Assembly: GCF_001421565.1 (NCBI RefSeq)
Contig: NZ_LMKQ01000001.1
Coordinates: forward strand, 2,758,323 to 2,822,322
Source of the DNA: Agromyces sp. Leaf222
Lineage (GTDB): Bacteria; Actinomycetota; Actinomycetes; Actinomycetales; Microbacteriaceae
Length of the DNA stretch: 64,000 nt
Direction of reading: 5' to 3'
Part shown: positions 18,499 through 26,979 of the stretch, in pieces
Layout: the number at the start of each line of letters is the position of its first letter
Position numbering within the stretch: the first letter of the stretch is position 1
Notes under the pieces: generated by a model
What the model was told of the DNA's origin: nothing
What the model saw: the letters and a program-made list of their open reading frames with translations, nothing else
Databases searched by the model: none
Program-made: the position numbers and the translations under genes

Positions 18499-19143
18499 GT
18501 GGATCTCGACGCGATCGCCGCCTCGCCGTGGGTGCTGCCCGTGCTGTTCGCGTTCGTGGTCGGCGACGCGTTCCTCGTGGTGCTGCCGAGCGAGACGCTC
18601 GTGGTCGCACTCGGCGCGCTGGCCGCCTCGACGGGGTCGCCGTCGCTGTGGGCGGTGGTGCCGGTCGCCGCGGCCGGGGCCGTCGTCGGCGATCTGTGCT
18701 GTTACCTGATCGGCCGGCGCGTGGGCCTCGACCGATGGGCGTGGCAGCGGCGCGGTCGCGTGGGGCGGGCGCTCCGGCGCGCGCGTGACGCGGTGCATCG
18801 CCGCACGGCCGTGCTCGTGTTCACGGCGAGGTACGTGCCGTTCGCACGCATCGCGGTGAACCTCGCCGCTGGAGCGGGCCGGGTGCCGCTGCGGCGCTAC
18901 CTGCCGCTGTCGCTCGCGGCCGGTTTCGCCTGGGCCTGCTACAACGTGGGCGTCGGCGCGCTCATCGGCGCCGCGTTCGGCGATCAGCCGCTCGTCGCCA
19001 CGCTCGTGTCGATTCCCGTGGCGATCGTGCTCGGGCTCGGCATCGACCGGGTCATCGCACGCCTCGACGCGACGAGGGCCCCGTCGCCGGATGCGGCGAC
19101 GGGGCCCTCGACCGGGATCACTCCCCCGCGAGACCGCCGATGA
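18499..19143 (+). CDS. DedA-family (VTT domain) membrane protein
   Basis: The 214-residue membrane protein has the DedA/SNARE-associated layout: an N-terminal hydrophobic pair (LFAFVVGDAFLVVLPSE), then GDLCCYLIGRRVG, FTARYVPFARIAVNLAAG with the conserved F/R, and C-terminal spans. DedA proteins act in undecaprenyl-phosphate or phospholipid flipping and envelope homeostasis. The start is GTG. The last about 25 residues are polar and are encoded over a perfect hairpin (19074-19109). The 3' end overlaps the convergent FMN reductase gene by 26 bp. Confidence 0.9.
   Translation: MDLDAIAASPWVLPVLFAFVVGDAFLVVLPSETLVVALGALAASTGSPSLWAVVPVAAAGAVVGDLCCYLIGRRVGLDRWAWQRRGRVGRALRRARDAVHRRTAVLVFTARYVPFARIAVNLAAGAGRVPLRRYLPLSLAAGFAWACYNVGVGALIGAAFGDQPLVATLVSIPVAIVLGLGIDRVIARLDATRAPSPDAATGPSTGITPPRDRR
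19074..19109. terminator. perfect hairpin inside the 3' end of the DedA gene
   Basis: A perfect 15-bp stem (GAGGGCCCCGTCGCC with its complement) has a six-base loop (GGATGC). It lies nine bases beyond the stop of the minus-strand FMN reductase gene, but within codons of the plus-strand DedA gene. It can serve as terminator for the minus-strand operon. Confidence 0.7.
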
Positions 19144-19747
19144 GGTGGCCCGTCGGGCGGTCGAGCGCGAACGGGTCGTTCACGAGGTTCGACCGGTCGG
19201 TGCGCTCGACGAGGTCGGCGAACTCCTTCGCACCGCGGAAGATGCGGTCGGGCAGCGAGCGCACACCGTCGCCGCCGTCGCCCCAGTCGCTCGTGGCCGC
19301 GTAGACGCCCGTCGTGACCGGCAGCGCGTGCAGGTACGTGAACAGCGGGCGCATCGCGTAATCGATCGCGAGCGAGTGCCGGGGCGTGCCGCCGGTCGCG
19401 CCGAGCAGCACGGGCAGGTCGGTGAGCGCCTGGGTGTCGATCACGTCGATGAACGACTTGAACAGGCCCGCGTAGCTCGTCGTGAAGATCGGCGAGACGG
19501 CGATCAGGCCGTCGGCCGAGGCGACCGCCTCGAGGGCCTCCTCGAGCTTCGGCGGAGCGAAGCCGAGCAGCAGGTTGTTCGTGATGTCGTGCGCGAGGTC
19601 GCGCAGCTCGAACGTCTGCACCTCGACCTCGACACCGCGCTCCCGCAGGATGCTCGCGGCGTCGGCCGAGAGCCGGTCGGCGAGCTGCCGTGTCGAGCTC
19701 GGCGTCGACAGGCCCGACGAGATGACGACGATGCGCTTGGTGGTCAT
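19118..19747 (-). CDS. LLM-partnered FMN reductase, CE1759 family
   Basis: A 209-residue NAD(P)H-dependent FMN reductase with a flavodoxin-like fold: VVISSGLSTPSSTRQLADRL at the phosphate-binding N-terminus, SPIFTTSYAGLFKSFIDV and LGATGGTPRHSL around the flavin. This family is defined by pairing with a luciferase-like monooxygenase, which is exactly the gene upstream (11-bp gap). It should supply reduced FMN to that monooxygenase. The 3' end overlaps the DedA gene tail-to-tail. Confidence 0.93.
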   Translation of the reverse strand: MTTKRIVVISSGLSTPSSTRQLADRLSADAASILRERGVEVEVQTFELRDLAHDITNNLLLGFAPPKLEEALEAVASADGLIAVSPIFTTSYAGLFKSFIDVIDTQALTDLPVLLGATGGTPRHSLAIDYAMRPLFTYLHALPVTTGVYAATSDWGDGGDGVRSLPDRIFRGAKEFADLVERTDRSNLVNDPFALDRPTGHLIGGLAGE

Positions 19748-19758
19748 GGCCGTGCTCC

Positions 19759-20979
19759 TTATCGCGTGGCGGCGCGGCCGAAGGCCGAGCCGGTCTTGAC
19801 GGGTGCGGGTGCGGCCGGACCGGCCTGCGCGTCCTGGTAGGGCGAGGGGCCGGCGAGGTTGTCGCCGCGGTTCGCGTTCGGCGTCGCCTGGCGCGGGGCC
19901 TCGCCGCCGTACGTGGCGGCGACGAGCGAGGCGTGCGTCGGGGCATCCGGAACCTCGGCGGGGCGGTTCTTCGCGAACTCGCGGCGCAGCACCGGCACGA
20001 CCTCTTCACCAAGCAGGTCGAGCTGCTCGAGCACGGTCTTCATGGGCAGGCCGGCGTGGTCGAGGAGCCAGAGCTGGCGCTGGTAGTCGCCGACGTAGTC
20101 GCGGAACCCGAGCGTCTTGTCGATGACCTCTTGGGGGCTGCCGACGGTGAGCGGGGTCTGCTGCGTGAAGTCCTCGAGGCTCGGACCGTGTCCGTAGACG
20201 GGCGCGTTGTCGAAGTACGGACGGAAGTCGCGCACCGCGTCCTGCGAGTTCTTGCGCATGAAGACCTGCCCGCCGAGACCGACGATCGCCTGTGCGGCGG
20301 TGCCGTGGCCGTGGTGCTCGAAGCGCTGGCGGTAGAGGGCGATCATGCGCTGGGTGTGCGACGCCGGCCAGAAGATGTGGTTGGCGAAGAAGCCGTCGCC
20401 GTACGACGCGGCCTGCTCGGCGACCTCGGGGGTGCGGATCGAGCCGTGCCAGACGAACGGGGGCACGCCGTCGAGCGGGCGCGGCGTCGAGGTGAAGCCC
20501 TGCAGCGGCGTGCGGAACCGGCCCTGCCAGTCGACGACGTCTTCGCGCCACAGGCGGTGCAGCAGCTCGTAGTTCTCCTGCGCGAGCGGGAGGCCCTGGC
20601 GGATGTCCTTGCCGAACCAGGGGTAGACCGGGCCGGTGTTGCCGCGGCCGAGCATGATGTCGACGCGACCTCCCGACACGTGCTGCAGCATCGCGAAGTC
20701 CTCGGCGATCTTCACGGGGTCGTTCGTCGTGATGAGCGTCGTCGAGGTGGTCAGCTGCAGGGTGGAGGTCTGCCCGGCGATGTAGGCGAGGGTCGTGGTG
20801 GGCGAGCTCGACCAGAACGGCGGGTTGTGGTGCTCGCCGAGGGCGAAGACGTCGAGGCCGACCTCTTCGGCGTGCTTGGCGATCGTGAGCGTCGCCTGGA
20901 TGCGCTCGGCTTCGGTCGGGGTGCGGCCGGTCGTCGGATCCTGGGTGATGTCGCTGACGGTGAAGATTCCGAATTGCAT
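19759..20979 (-). CDS. LLM class flavin-dependent monooxygenase, CE1758 family
   Basis: A 406-residue luciferase-like (TIM-barrel) FMN-dependent monooxygenase starting MQFGIFTVSDIT. It has typical LLM features: ALGEHHNPPF, QHVSGGRVDIMLGRG and the region VWHGSIRTPEVAEQAASYGDGF. A C-terminal extension after about 350 is low in complexity. GGAGGGG precedes the ATG at 20979. It is the first gene of a two-gene operon with the CE1759-type FMN reductase. The substrate is unknown, and an alkane- or sulfonate-type oxidation is only a family-level guess. Transcription probably starts from the promoter at 21014-21043. Confidence 0.93.
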   Translation of the reverse strand: MQFGIFTVSDITQDPTTGRTPTEAERIQATLTIAKHAEEVGLDVFALGEHHNPPFWSSSPTTTLAYIAGQTSTLQLTTSTTLITTNDPVKIAEDFAMLQHVSGGRVDIMLGRGNTGPVYPWFGKDIRQGLPLAQENYELLHRLWREDVVDWQGRFRTPLQGFTSTPRPLDGVPPFVWHGSIRTPEVAEQAASYGDGFFANHIFWPASHTQRMIALYRQRFEHHGHGTAAQAIVGLGGQVFMRKNSQDAVRDFRPYFDNAPVYGHGPSLEDFTQQTPLTVGSPQEVIDKTLGFRDYVGDYQRQLWLLDHAGLPMKTVLEQLDLLGEEVVPVLRREFAKNRPAEVPDAPTHASLVAATYGGEAPRQATPNANRGDNLAGPSPYQDAQAGPAAPAPVKTGSAFGRAATR

Positions 20980-21013
20980 GGCGCCCCTCCTGGGTGTTCC
21001 CTCTGGTCCTACA

Positions 21014-21043
21014 AGTATATGCATTTGCATACATCGGGTCCAA
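21014..21043 (-). promoter_or_regulatory. promoter with palindromic operator in the spacer
   Basis: On the minus strand -35 TTGGAC (21038-21043), an 18-bp spacer and -10 TATACT (21014-21019) form one of the best sigma70-like promoters in the window. The spacer overlaps the palindrome TATGCA-TT-TGCATA (21018-21031), a layout typical of MarR-type repression. It lies about 35 bp upstream of the LLM gene start. No MarR gene is adjacent. Confidence 0.75.
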
Positions 21044-21143
21044 CGGATGACACGGCAACACTATTCCCGCACCTGACAGCCGATTTCGGCGGGCCGATTC
21101 CGACCCCTGCCGACGAGGGATCCGAGCCGCCCGCACGACGAAT

Positions 21144-21167
21144 CGGGGGCACCCGAAGGCACCCCCG
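21144..21167 (-). terminator. imperfect hairpin after the M28 peptidase gene
   Basis: CGGGGGCACC and GGCACCCCCG pair with two mismatches around a CGAA loop, 20 bp downstream of the peptidase stop at 21187. Confidence 0.5.
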
Positions 21168-21186
21168 CTCGCAGTTCGGGCTCGGA

Positions 21187-22836
21187 CTAGGAGGCCTCGA
21201 GCGGCCCGTGGTCGTGGCCGTGGTCGGGCGCGAGCCCGCCGCCGCCGCCGACCGTGCCCTGCGGTCCGGCCGGAGCCGGCAGCAGGTTGAAGGGCAGCTT
21301 CTTGCCCTTCACGCCGTTCACGTCCTCCGTCGAGTACGCGTAGGTGAGCACCGCGGTCGCGATGGCCCCCATGTTCACGTACAGCGCCTTCTTGTCGATG
21401 TTGTCGATCGTGTCGCAGACGAGGTGGTAGCACTGGTCGAACTGCTCACCGGCCGTTCCGCCCCAGATCGCCGCCTGCTGCTCGGTCTTCACGACCTCGG
21501 CGCCCGTGAACAGGCCTCCGGCCGGAATGCCGTTCAGGATGAACGCCTCGTAGTCGCTGCGACCCGAGAACTCCGCGTCGTCGTACGGCTTCTTGATGAG
21601 GGTGAAGTAGCTCTCGAAGAGATCCTCGATCGCGATCGACCCCTCGGGCACCACCACGGGAGCCTCGTACCCCGACTCGTCGCTGTCGTAGACCATGTAG
21701 ATGGAGTTCGGCGAGGCGATCATGTCGAAGTTGAGGTACAGGGCGATGTCGTCCTTCTCGGGCTGCGAGAGACCGTCGACATAGGCCGCCGACCCGAGCA
21801 GTCCGCTCTCCTCAGCACCCCACCATGCGAAGCGCAGGGTGTTCTCGGGCTTGAGCTTGCCGAGCGCCTGGGCGATCTCGATGAGCGCAGCCGAGCCGCT
21901 GCCGTTGTCGTTGATGCCGGGGCCCGCCTGCACCGAGTCGAGGTGCGCGCCCGCCATCACGACGTTGTCGTCGTTCTTGCCGGGGAGCTCGGCGATGACG
22001 TTGACCTGCGGCCGCTCCTCGGGAGCCGGCACGAAGATCGACGCCGTCGATCCGGCCTGGGCCAGTGCGACGCCCTGCTCGAAGCTCGCACCGACGACGG
22101 GGATGTCGAGCGCCTCGGTGTTCGCACCGAACAGCGTGCCCGTGATGAGGCCCGACCGCTCGGGCGTGTTGCCCTGGTTGAAGATGATCACCGCTTCGGC
22201 GCCGGCATCCTGCGCGTTGCGCGCCTTGACGCCGAACTCGCACGTTCCGCGCTGGATCAGCGCGATGTCACTGGCACCGCTGAAGTCGAGGCCCGTGAAG
22301 TCGGCAGCCTCGCAGCCGCTGGTGACCGGTTCGTACGGTGCCGTGAGCACGACGTCGACGGGCACGATCGTGCCGTCGATCGGGCCGTACCCGGTTCCGG
22401 TGAACGAGCCCGTCTCGTACTCCGCCACGACGGGCGCGGTCTGCTCGAGCGTGGACGGCCCGATGAAGGTGAACGGGAACTCGTCGAGCGTGACGTCCCA
22501 CCCCGCGCGCTCGAGCGTGTCGACGACGTACTCGACGCTCGCGTCGTAGCCGGGCAGGCCGGCTGCGCGGTTGCCGCCGTTCTCGTCGGCGATCTGCTGG
22601 AACTCGTCCAAGTGCTCGAGCACTCCGGTCGAAGCGCATTCGAGCAGCTTGGGCAGCGTGTTGTTGTTGCGGTTGTCGCACTTCGCCGACGAGCTCGCTT
22701 GCCCGCCCTTGCCGCCGCCGGAGCCGCCGCCTGCGAACGCGGCGCTCGTCGGGACGAGCACGAGCGCGGCCGCGGCGGTGGCCGCGAGCGCGATGGTTCG
22801 GATGTCTCTGGATCGTGGTGCTGTTCGTCGCATCAT
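21187..22836 (-). CDS. secreted M28 family metallo-aminopeptidase with PA domain
   Basis: This protein of about 549 residues has a twin-Met start (22836 or 22833; AAGGA spacing favours the second), a signal peptide ending near AAFAGG and a Gly/Ser-rich mature start. A protease-associated insert follows (about 180-280; IQRGTCEFGVKARNAQDAGAEAVIIFNQ). The M28 zinc peptidase domain has all ligands: GAHLDS, GINDNGSG, AEESG, LNFDM and the late His of CYHLVCD. It ends in a Gly-rich then His-rich tail (APDHGHDHG). It resembles Streptomyces-type extracellular aminopeptidases and probably frees N-terminal residues from peptides outside the cell. Confidence 0.92.
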   Translation of the reverse strand: MMRRTAPRSRDIRTIALAATAAAALVLVPTSAAFAGGGSGGGKGGQASSSAKCDNRNNNTLPKLLECASTGVLEHLDEFQQIADENGGNRAAGLPGYDASVEYVVDTLERAGWDVTLDEFPFTFIGPSTLEQTAPVVAEYETGSFTGTGYGPIDGTIVPVDVVLTAPYEPVTSGCEAADFTGLDFSGASDIALIQRGTCEFGVKARNAQDAGAEAVIIFNQGNTPERSGLITGTLFGANTEALDIPVVGASFEQGVALAQAGSTASIFVPAPEERPQVNVIAELPGKNDDNVVMAGAHLDSVQAGPGINDNGSGSAALIEIAQALGKLKPENTLRFAWWGAEESGLLGSAAYVDGLSQPEKDDIALYLNFDMIASPNSIYMVYDSDESGYEAPVVVPEGSIAIEDLFESYFTLIKKPYDDAEFSGRSDYEAFILNGIPAGGLFTGAEVVKTEQQAAIWGGTAGEQFDQCYHLVCDTIDNIDKKALYVNMGAIATAVLTYAYSTEDVNGVKGKKLPFNLLPAPAGPQGTVGGGGGLAPDHGHDHGPLEAS

Positions 22837-23014
22837 GTTCCTTTCCGCGCGGATGTCACTCGTTGACACCCGATTGGGGGGAAATCCTATGAGGCGGCTC
22901 CGAAGGCCGGAAGGGGTTGCGCGTCCTCGCCGCCGCAGACGCAGGAATCGTGCGCGCAGGTCGCCCCCAGCGAACATCGGGCGACTCCCATGCACGAGAC
23001 CGTACCCTTGAGAC

Positions 23015-23404
23015 ATGGCTACCGTTCCCCTGACGCTTGAGAACTTCGAGAAGACGATCCTCGAGGGCGGCACCGTCTTCGTCGACTTCTGGGCCGGCTG
23101 GTGCGGCCCGTGCCTGCAGTTCGCCCCGAACTACGAGGCCGCTTCCGAGGCGAACCCCGACCTCGTCTTCGCCAAGGTCGACACCGAAGACCAGCAGCAG
23201 CTCGCGGCCGCGATGAACATCACGTCGATCCCGACGATCATGGCGTTCAAGGACGGCATCGGCGTCTTCGCCCAGGCCGGCGCGCTCCCCCGCCCCGTCT
23301 TCGACGACCTGGTGTCGCAGGTGCGCGAGCTCGACATGGACATGGTGCGCGAGCAGATCGCGGCCGAGCAGGCGAACGAAGCCGTCGAAACGCCCGCTTC
23401 CTGA
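23015..23404 (+). CDS. trxA: thioredoxin
   Basis: A 129-residue thioredoxin with active site WCGPC (C30, C33), buried D24 and the cis-proline segment SIPTIM. It is a disulfide reductase fed by thioredoxin reductase in the cytosol. About 20 residues at the C-terminus (MVREQIAAEQANEAVETPAS) exceed the usual 105-110 length and look helical and acidic. TACCCT a few bases before the ATG could be a -10, giving a near-leaderless mRNA. A 17-bp tandem repeat begins at its stop codon. Confidence 0.93.
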   Translation: MATVPLTLENFEKTILEGGTVFVDFWAGWCGPCLQFAPNYEAASEANPDLVFAKVDTEDQQQLAAAMNITSIPTIMAFKDGIGVFAQAGALPRPVFDDLVSQVRELDMDMVREQIAAEQANEAVETPAS

Positions 23405-23446
23405 TCGAGCGCCAGACGTGATCGAGCGCCAGACCTGATCGAGCGG
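23402..23446 (+). repeat. 17-bp tandem repeat, about 2.6 copies
   Basis: TGATCGAGCGCCAGACG (23402-23418) is followed by a copy differing at the last base (23419-23435) and a partial third copy (23436-23445). The first TGA is the trxA stop codon, so each unit repeats the stop. Confidence 0.85.
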
Positions 23447-23463
23447 ATGCCGCGGGCGGCCGA

Positions 23464-24081
23464 CTAGTCGGTCGCCGGCGTCAGCGCCTCGGGCAGTCCG
23501 CTGGTGTCGAGGTCGACCGTGTACGGACGGCCCTGGCCCGAGATGCGGGCCGGCACGCGCACGTACGCACCCCGCAGCCCGAGCGCGTCGAGCCGTTCGG
23601 TCCACGGCTCGGCCGCGGCATCCGACAGGAACCCCGCGTGACGCGGCCGGTCGCCGCCGACGAGCTGCACGCCCACCCGATAGCGCTTCGACAGCCATCG
23701 GCTGGCGCGCGGCACGAGCACGGCGTGCTGGTCGGGGCCGCCGTGGATGCGCGCCAGGTCGATCGCGGCCTGGTGCCGGTGCACGTCGGTCACAGGCACC
23801 ACGGTGCGCACCTCGCGCTCACGCCCGGGCGAGTCGACGATCTCGAGCCCGTCGAGCGTCGCCAGGTTGCCCCACTGGTCGGGGTTCGAACGCCGGCGAC
23901 CGCTGCGCACGAGCACGACGACCAGCCACGCGAGCGACGCGACGAGCGCGACCTGGAACGGCCAGTACAGCACGGCGGGCGAGCTCGGACGCACGATGCC
24001 GGTGAGCACGAGCAGCACCAGTACGAGCAGATACGGGGTCGGCTCCCACGCGAGCAGGGACTTCGAGCGTGGCGCGGGCAT
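23464..24081 (-). CDS. membrane protein with HIRAN-like C-terminal part
   Basis: A 205-residue protein with two adjacent hydrophobic helices near the N-terminus (YLLVLVLLVLTGIV; VALVASLAWLVVVLV) and then a basic loop. The soluble domain of about 120 residues has a pattern (DQHAVLV ... VQLVGGDRPRHAGFLSDAAA ... YVRVPARISGQGRPYTVDLD) that faintly resembles HIRAN domains, which bind nucleic acid or damaged DNA ends. The family call is uncertain. It is common as an unnamed protein in related actinobacteria. It starts 38 bp after the LLM gene stop on the same strand. Confidence 0.8.
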   Translation of the reverse strand: MPAPRSKSLLAWEPTPYLLVLVLLVLTGIVRPSSPAVLYWPFQVALVASLAWLVVVLVRSGRRRSNPDQWGNLATLDGLEIVDSPGREREVRTVVPVTDVHRHQAAIDLARIHGGPDQHAVLVPRASRWLSKRYRVGVQLVGGDRPRHAGFLSDAAAEPWTERLDALGLRGAYVRVPARISGQGRPYTVDLDTSGLPEALTPATD

Positions 24082-24119
24082 GCCTGCCAGCGTATCGAAG
24101 CAATCCTGTGGCGCTGCCC

Positions 24120-25022
24120 TCAGCGCAGGGACGGCAGGCGCGAGGCGACCTCGTCGAGCACCGCGCGGCTGCCCGCGTAGATGCCGTGCTCGCGCGGCCA
24201 GTGCGCGACGACGTCGGTGAAGCCGAGCTCGGCCGCCCGGCCCACCGCGTCTTCGAAGGCGTCGACGCTCTCGAGCGAGTAGCGGGCCGACGAGTCGAGC
24301 AGCAACGTTCGCGGCATGGTCGAGGCGTCGCGACCGACCGCCGCGCACGCGTCGTCGAGCCGTCGCGAGAGCTTGGCCGCGTAGGCCCACCACTCCTCGG
24401 TGTCGTCGATCGAGCCGGCCGTCGTGACCCAGCCGTCGCCGAGGCGCACCGCGAGCGCCATGGCCTTCGGCCCGTCGGCGGCGATGTGCAGCGGGGTGCG
24501 CGGCGACTGCGGCGGTGCGCCCACCATGCGGGCGTTCACCGCGCGGTACCACTCCCCCTCGTACGAGATTCCGGGCGAATCGGATGCCGCGGCCGCCGCA
24601 TCCTCGAAGCGCAGCAGTACGTCGAGGGCCTCGGTGAACTCGGCGAAGCGCTCGAACCGTTCGGTGGGCGTCAGCAGTGGCTCGCCGAGCACGGTGGCGT
24701 CGAAGCCCGTGCCGCCCGACCCGACGCCGAGCAGCACCCGCCCGCCCGAGATCTGGTCGACGGTCGCGATGTCCTTCGCGAACGGCACCGGATGCCGGTA
24801 GTTCGGCGAGGCGACGAAGGTGCCGAGCTCGATGCGCTCGGTGACCATCGCGGCGGCCGTGAGCGTCGGCACGGTCGCATGCCAGCGCTCGCCGGCGAGG
24901 CCACGCCACGAGAGGTGGTCGTAGGTCCAGGCGTGGTCGAAGCCGTAGTCTTCGGCGCCGCGCCAGAGTTCGGCGGCCTCGGGCCAGTCGGATTGGGGCA
25001 GGATGCAGATGCCGAATCGCAT
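24120..25022 (-). CDS. LLM class flavin- or F420-dependent oxidoreductase
   Basis: A 300-residue luciferase-like TIM-barrel oxidoreductase beginning MRFGICILPQSDWPEA. It has the family segments WTYDHLSWRG, LGTFVASPNYRHPVPFAKD and ISGGRVLLGVGSGG. Length and N-terminus fit F420-dependent members of the family better than FMN monooxygenases, and no reductase partner is adjacent. The substrate is unknown. It starts nine bases beyond the stop of the EamA gene and probably forms an operon with it. Confidence 0.88.
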   Translation of the reverse strand: MRFGICILPQSDWPEAAELWRGAEDYGFDHAWTYDHLSWRGLAGERWHATVPTLTAAAMVTERIELGTFVASPNYRHPVPFAKDIATVDQISGGRVLLGVGSGGTGFDATVLGEPLLTPTERFERFAEFTEALDVLLRFEDAAAAASDSPGISYEGEWYRAVNARMVGAPPQSPRTPLHIAADGPKAMALAVRLGDGWVTTAGSIDDTEEWWAYAAKLSRRLDDACAAVGRDASTMPRTLLLDSSARYSLESVDAFEDAVGRAAELGFTDVVAHWPREHGIYAGSRAVLDEVASRLPSLR

Positions 25023-25031
25023 GCTCGAAGC

Positions 25032-26000
25032 CTACGTGCGCGAAGCCGGCTCGACCGTGCCGACCGGAACCGGCATCGGTTCGGGCCCGCCTGCGAGCGC
25101 CGGCCGTTCGAAGCGCACGAGCACGATGCCGCCGAGGATGAGCAGGCCGCCGAGCAGCTGCACAGGGCCGATGGCCTCGCCGAGCAGGATCCAGGCGACG
25201 ATGCCCGCGAAGACCACCTCGGAGAGCCCGAGGAACGAGGCCAGGCGCGTGCCGAGGATCTGGATCGCCATGATGCCGGACACGTAGGCGAACGCCGTCG
25301 AGAGGGCGCCGACCGTGAGCACGGGAACCCACCATGGGGCCGTCGTGCCGAAGAAGGGCATCACGGTGAAGTTCGCCTCGAACGGCACGAGGCCGACGGC
25401 GAGCGAGAGGCCGAGCACGAGGCATCCGATGAACAGGCCCACCGCGGCGAGCGCGATCGGCGGGATGCCGGTGTCGCTGCGTTCGCCGAGCACGTAGTAG
25501 ACGGCGACGCCGATCATCGCGACCGCGGCGAACGCGATGCCGACGGGGTCGAGCGCACCGCCGGCCGGGCCGATGACGAGCACGAGGCCGACGATCGCCA
25601 CGACGGATCCGGCGAGCACCACGAACTGTGGAACATGCCGCGTGCGCACCCAGGCGAGGGCCACGAGCGCGACCGGCGCGAGGTACTCGATGAGCAGCGC
25701 GGTGCTCACGGGGATGCGCGAGATCGACATGTAGAACGCGAGCTGCACGCCCGCGACGGCGATCACCGAATAGGTCAGCACGGTCCACTTCGCGCGCCAG
25801 AGCGGGCGCAGGTCGAACTTCAGCGCGATGAGCCCCGGCACGAGCAGCAGGAGGGCGCCGACGAGCACGCGGAAAAAGACCGCGGCGCCGGGCGACCAGC
25901 CCGACTCGAGCAGCGGCTTCACGATGGCCCCGCCCGCGCCGAACGCGAGGCCCGAGCCGAGGCCGAGCGTGATGCCGAGGATGCCGCGTGAAGCCCGCAT
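25032..26000 (-). CDS. EamA/DMT-superfamily transporter
   Basis: A 322-residue membrane protein with ten predicted spans in two EamA repeats (first repeat begins GLAFGAGGAIVKPLLESG, second near LAAVGLFIGCLVLG). It resembles RhaT/YdcZ-like amino acid or metabolite exporters. ATG 26000 (MRASRGILG) is preferred because transmembrane homology begins there. An upstream ATG at 26051 would add 17 polar residues. The substrate is unknown. It is divergent from the CGNR regulator with about 100 bp between. Confidence 0.9.
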   Translation of the reverse strand: MRASRGILGITLGLGSGLAFGAGGAIVKPLLESGWSPGAAVFFRVLVGALLLLVPGLIALKFDLRPLWRAKWTVLTYSVIAVAGVQLAFYMSISRIPVSTALLIEYLAPVALVALAWVRTRHVPQFVVLAGSVVAIVGLVLVIGPAGGALDPVGIAFAAVAMIGVAVYYVLGERSDTGIPPIALAAVGLFIGCLVLGLSLAVGLVPFEANFTVMPFFGTTAPWWVPVLTVGALSTAFAYVSGIMAIQILGTRLASFLGLSEVVFAGIVAWILLGEAIGPVQLLGGLLILGGIVLVRFERPALAGGPEPMPVPVGTVEPASRT

Positions 26001-26104
26001 TCCGTTCCCGTTCCGTTGTTCGTCGCTCCAGTGCGAGCCTGGACGCGTCATGCCCGAAACTCGTTATGCTCGTGACAGTACTCGTGGAGCAAGTCAGGAG
26101 TCAA

Positions 26105-26656
26105 ATGTTTTTCACCCATGACACGGAGTCGGCGCTCGCCTTCGTCTCCGCCCTCACCGACACGGTGCCCGCGTCATCCGATTCGGGCGACGACGAACTG
26201 CGCACCGTCGCGCAGTTGAGCGAGCTCATCGCCGTCTGGCGCTACTCGGGCCGGCACGACCGCGACGCCCGCGAACTCGCCGAGGTGCGCGACGCCCGCG
26301 AGCAGCTACGGCGCCTCTGGCTGCTCGACCGCGACGCCGCCGCCGAAGCCGTGAACGACCTGCTCGCCGAGGCCCGTGCACTCCCCCGGCTCGTGCGCCA
26401 CGACGACCTCGACTGGCACATCCATGCGACCGCGCTCGACGAGCCGCTCGCCACGCGCATCCTCGTCGAGGCGGCGATGGCGTTCGTCGACGTCATCCGC
26501 GCCGACCAGATGGACCGCCTGCGCGTCTGCGACGCCGACGACTGCGAGAGCCTCTACGTCGACCTCTCGAAGAACGGCTCCCGCCGCTTCTGCACCACGC
26601 GCTGCGGCAACCGCATGGCCGTGCGCGCCTACCGCGCGCGGGCCGACGCGGTCTAG
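26105..26656 (+). CDS. CGNR zinc-finger (ABATE-type) regulator
   Basis: The 183-residue protein has an N-terminal ABATE-like stress-sensing domain (MFFTHDTESALAFVSALTDT) and a C-terminal CGNR zinc finger (VCDADDCESLYVDLSKNGSRRFCTTRCGNR), which supplies four cysteines. Members are putative transcriptional regulators, often divergent from transporters. Here it faces the EamA gene, which it may control. AGGAG lies four bases before the ATG. Confidence 0.92.
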   Translation: MFFTHDTESALAFVSALTDTVPASSDSGDDELRTVAQLSELIAVWRYSGRHDRDARELAEVRDAREQLRRLWLLDRDAAAEAVNDLLAEARALPRLVRHDDLDWHIHATALDEPLATRILVEAAMAFVDVIRADQMDRLRVCDADDCESLYVDLSKNGSRRFCTTRCGNRMAVRAYRARADAV

Positions 26657-26979
26657 GGCCGGAGGCGTCACTCTCCTCGGGAGGGCGTCCTGGTTCGCGG
26701 GTCAACGCTTCGGACTCGTCGTGGGCGACCTGCCTCGATCACGGCTGCTACGGACTCGTGCGAGCAACGTCGCCTTCGAATGGCAGCGCTTTCAGCGTCG
26801 GCACCGGTGAGCCCGACCCGTCTTGCGTTGCAGTAGACGTGCCCGTGCGGGCGTTCTGATCGGGCGGGGTATCCGGACGCCCGCATTCCAGGATCGCCGC
26901 AGAATCAACGCGGCCGGGCCGGCGACCGGCTCGCGACCGGCTATCGGGCGCGTGAGACGCGCGACTATGGTGGAGCGTC
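26657..26979. other. intergenic stretch, no gene supported
   Basis: These 323 bp have broken frames with poor codon bias on both strands. They contain a short direct repeat (GCGACCGGCT at about 26920 and 26931). A TATGGT at about 26967-26972 and GGAG at about 26973-26976 serve the next gene. Base composition drops in GC from here on, marking the left edge of the accessory block. Confidence 0.6.
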
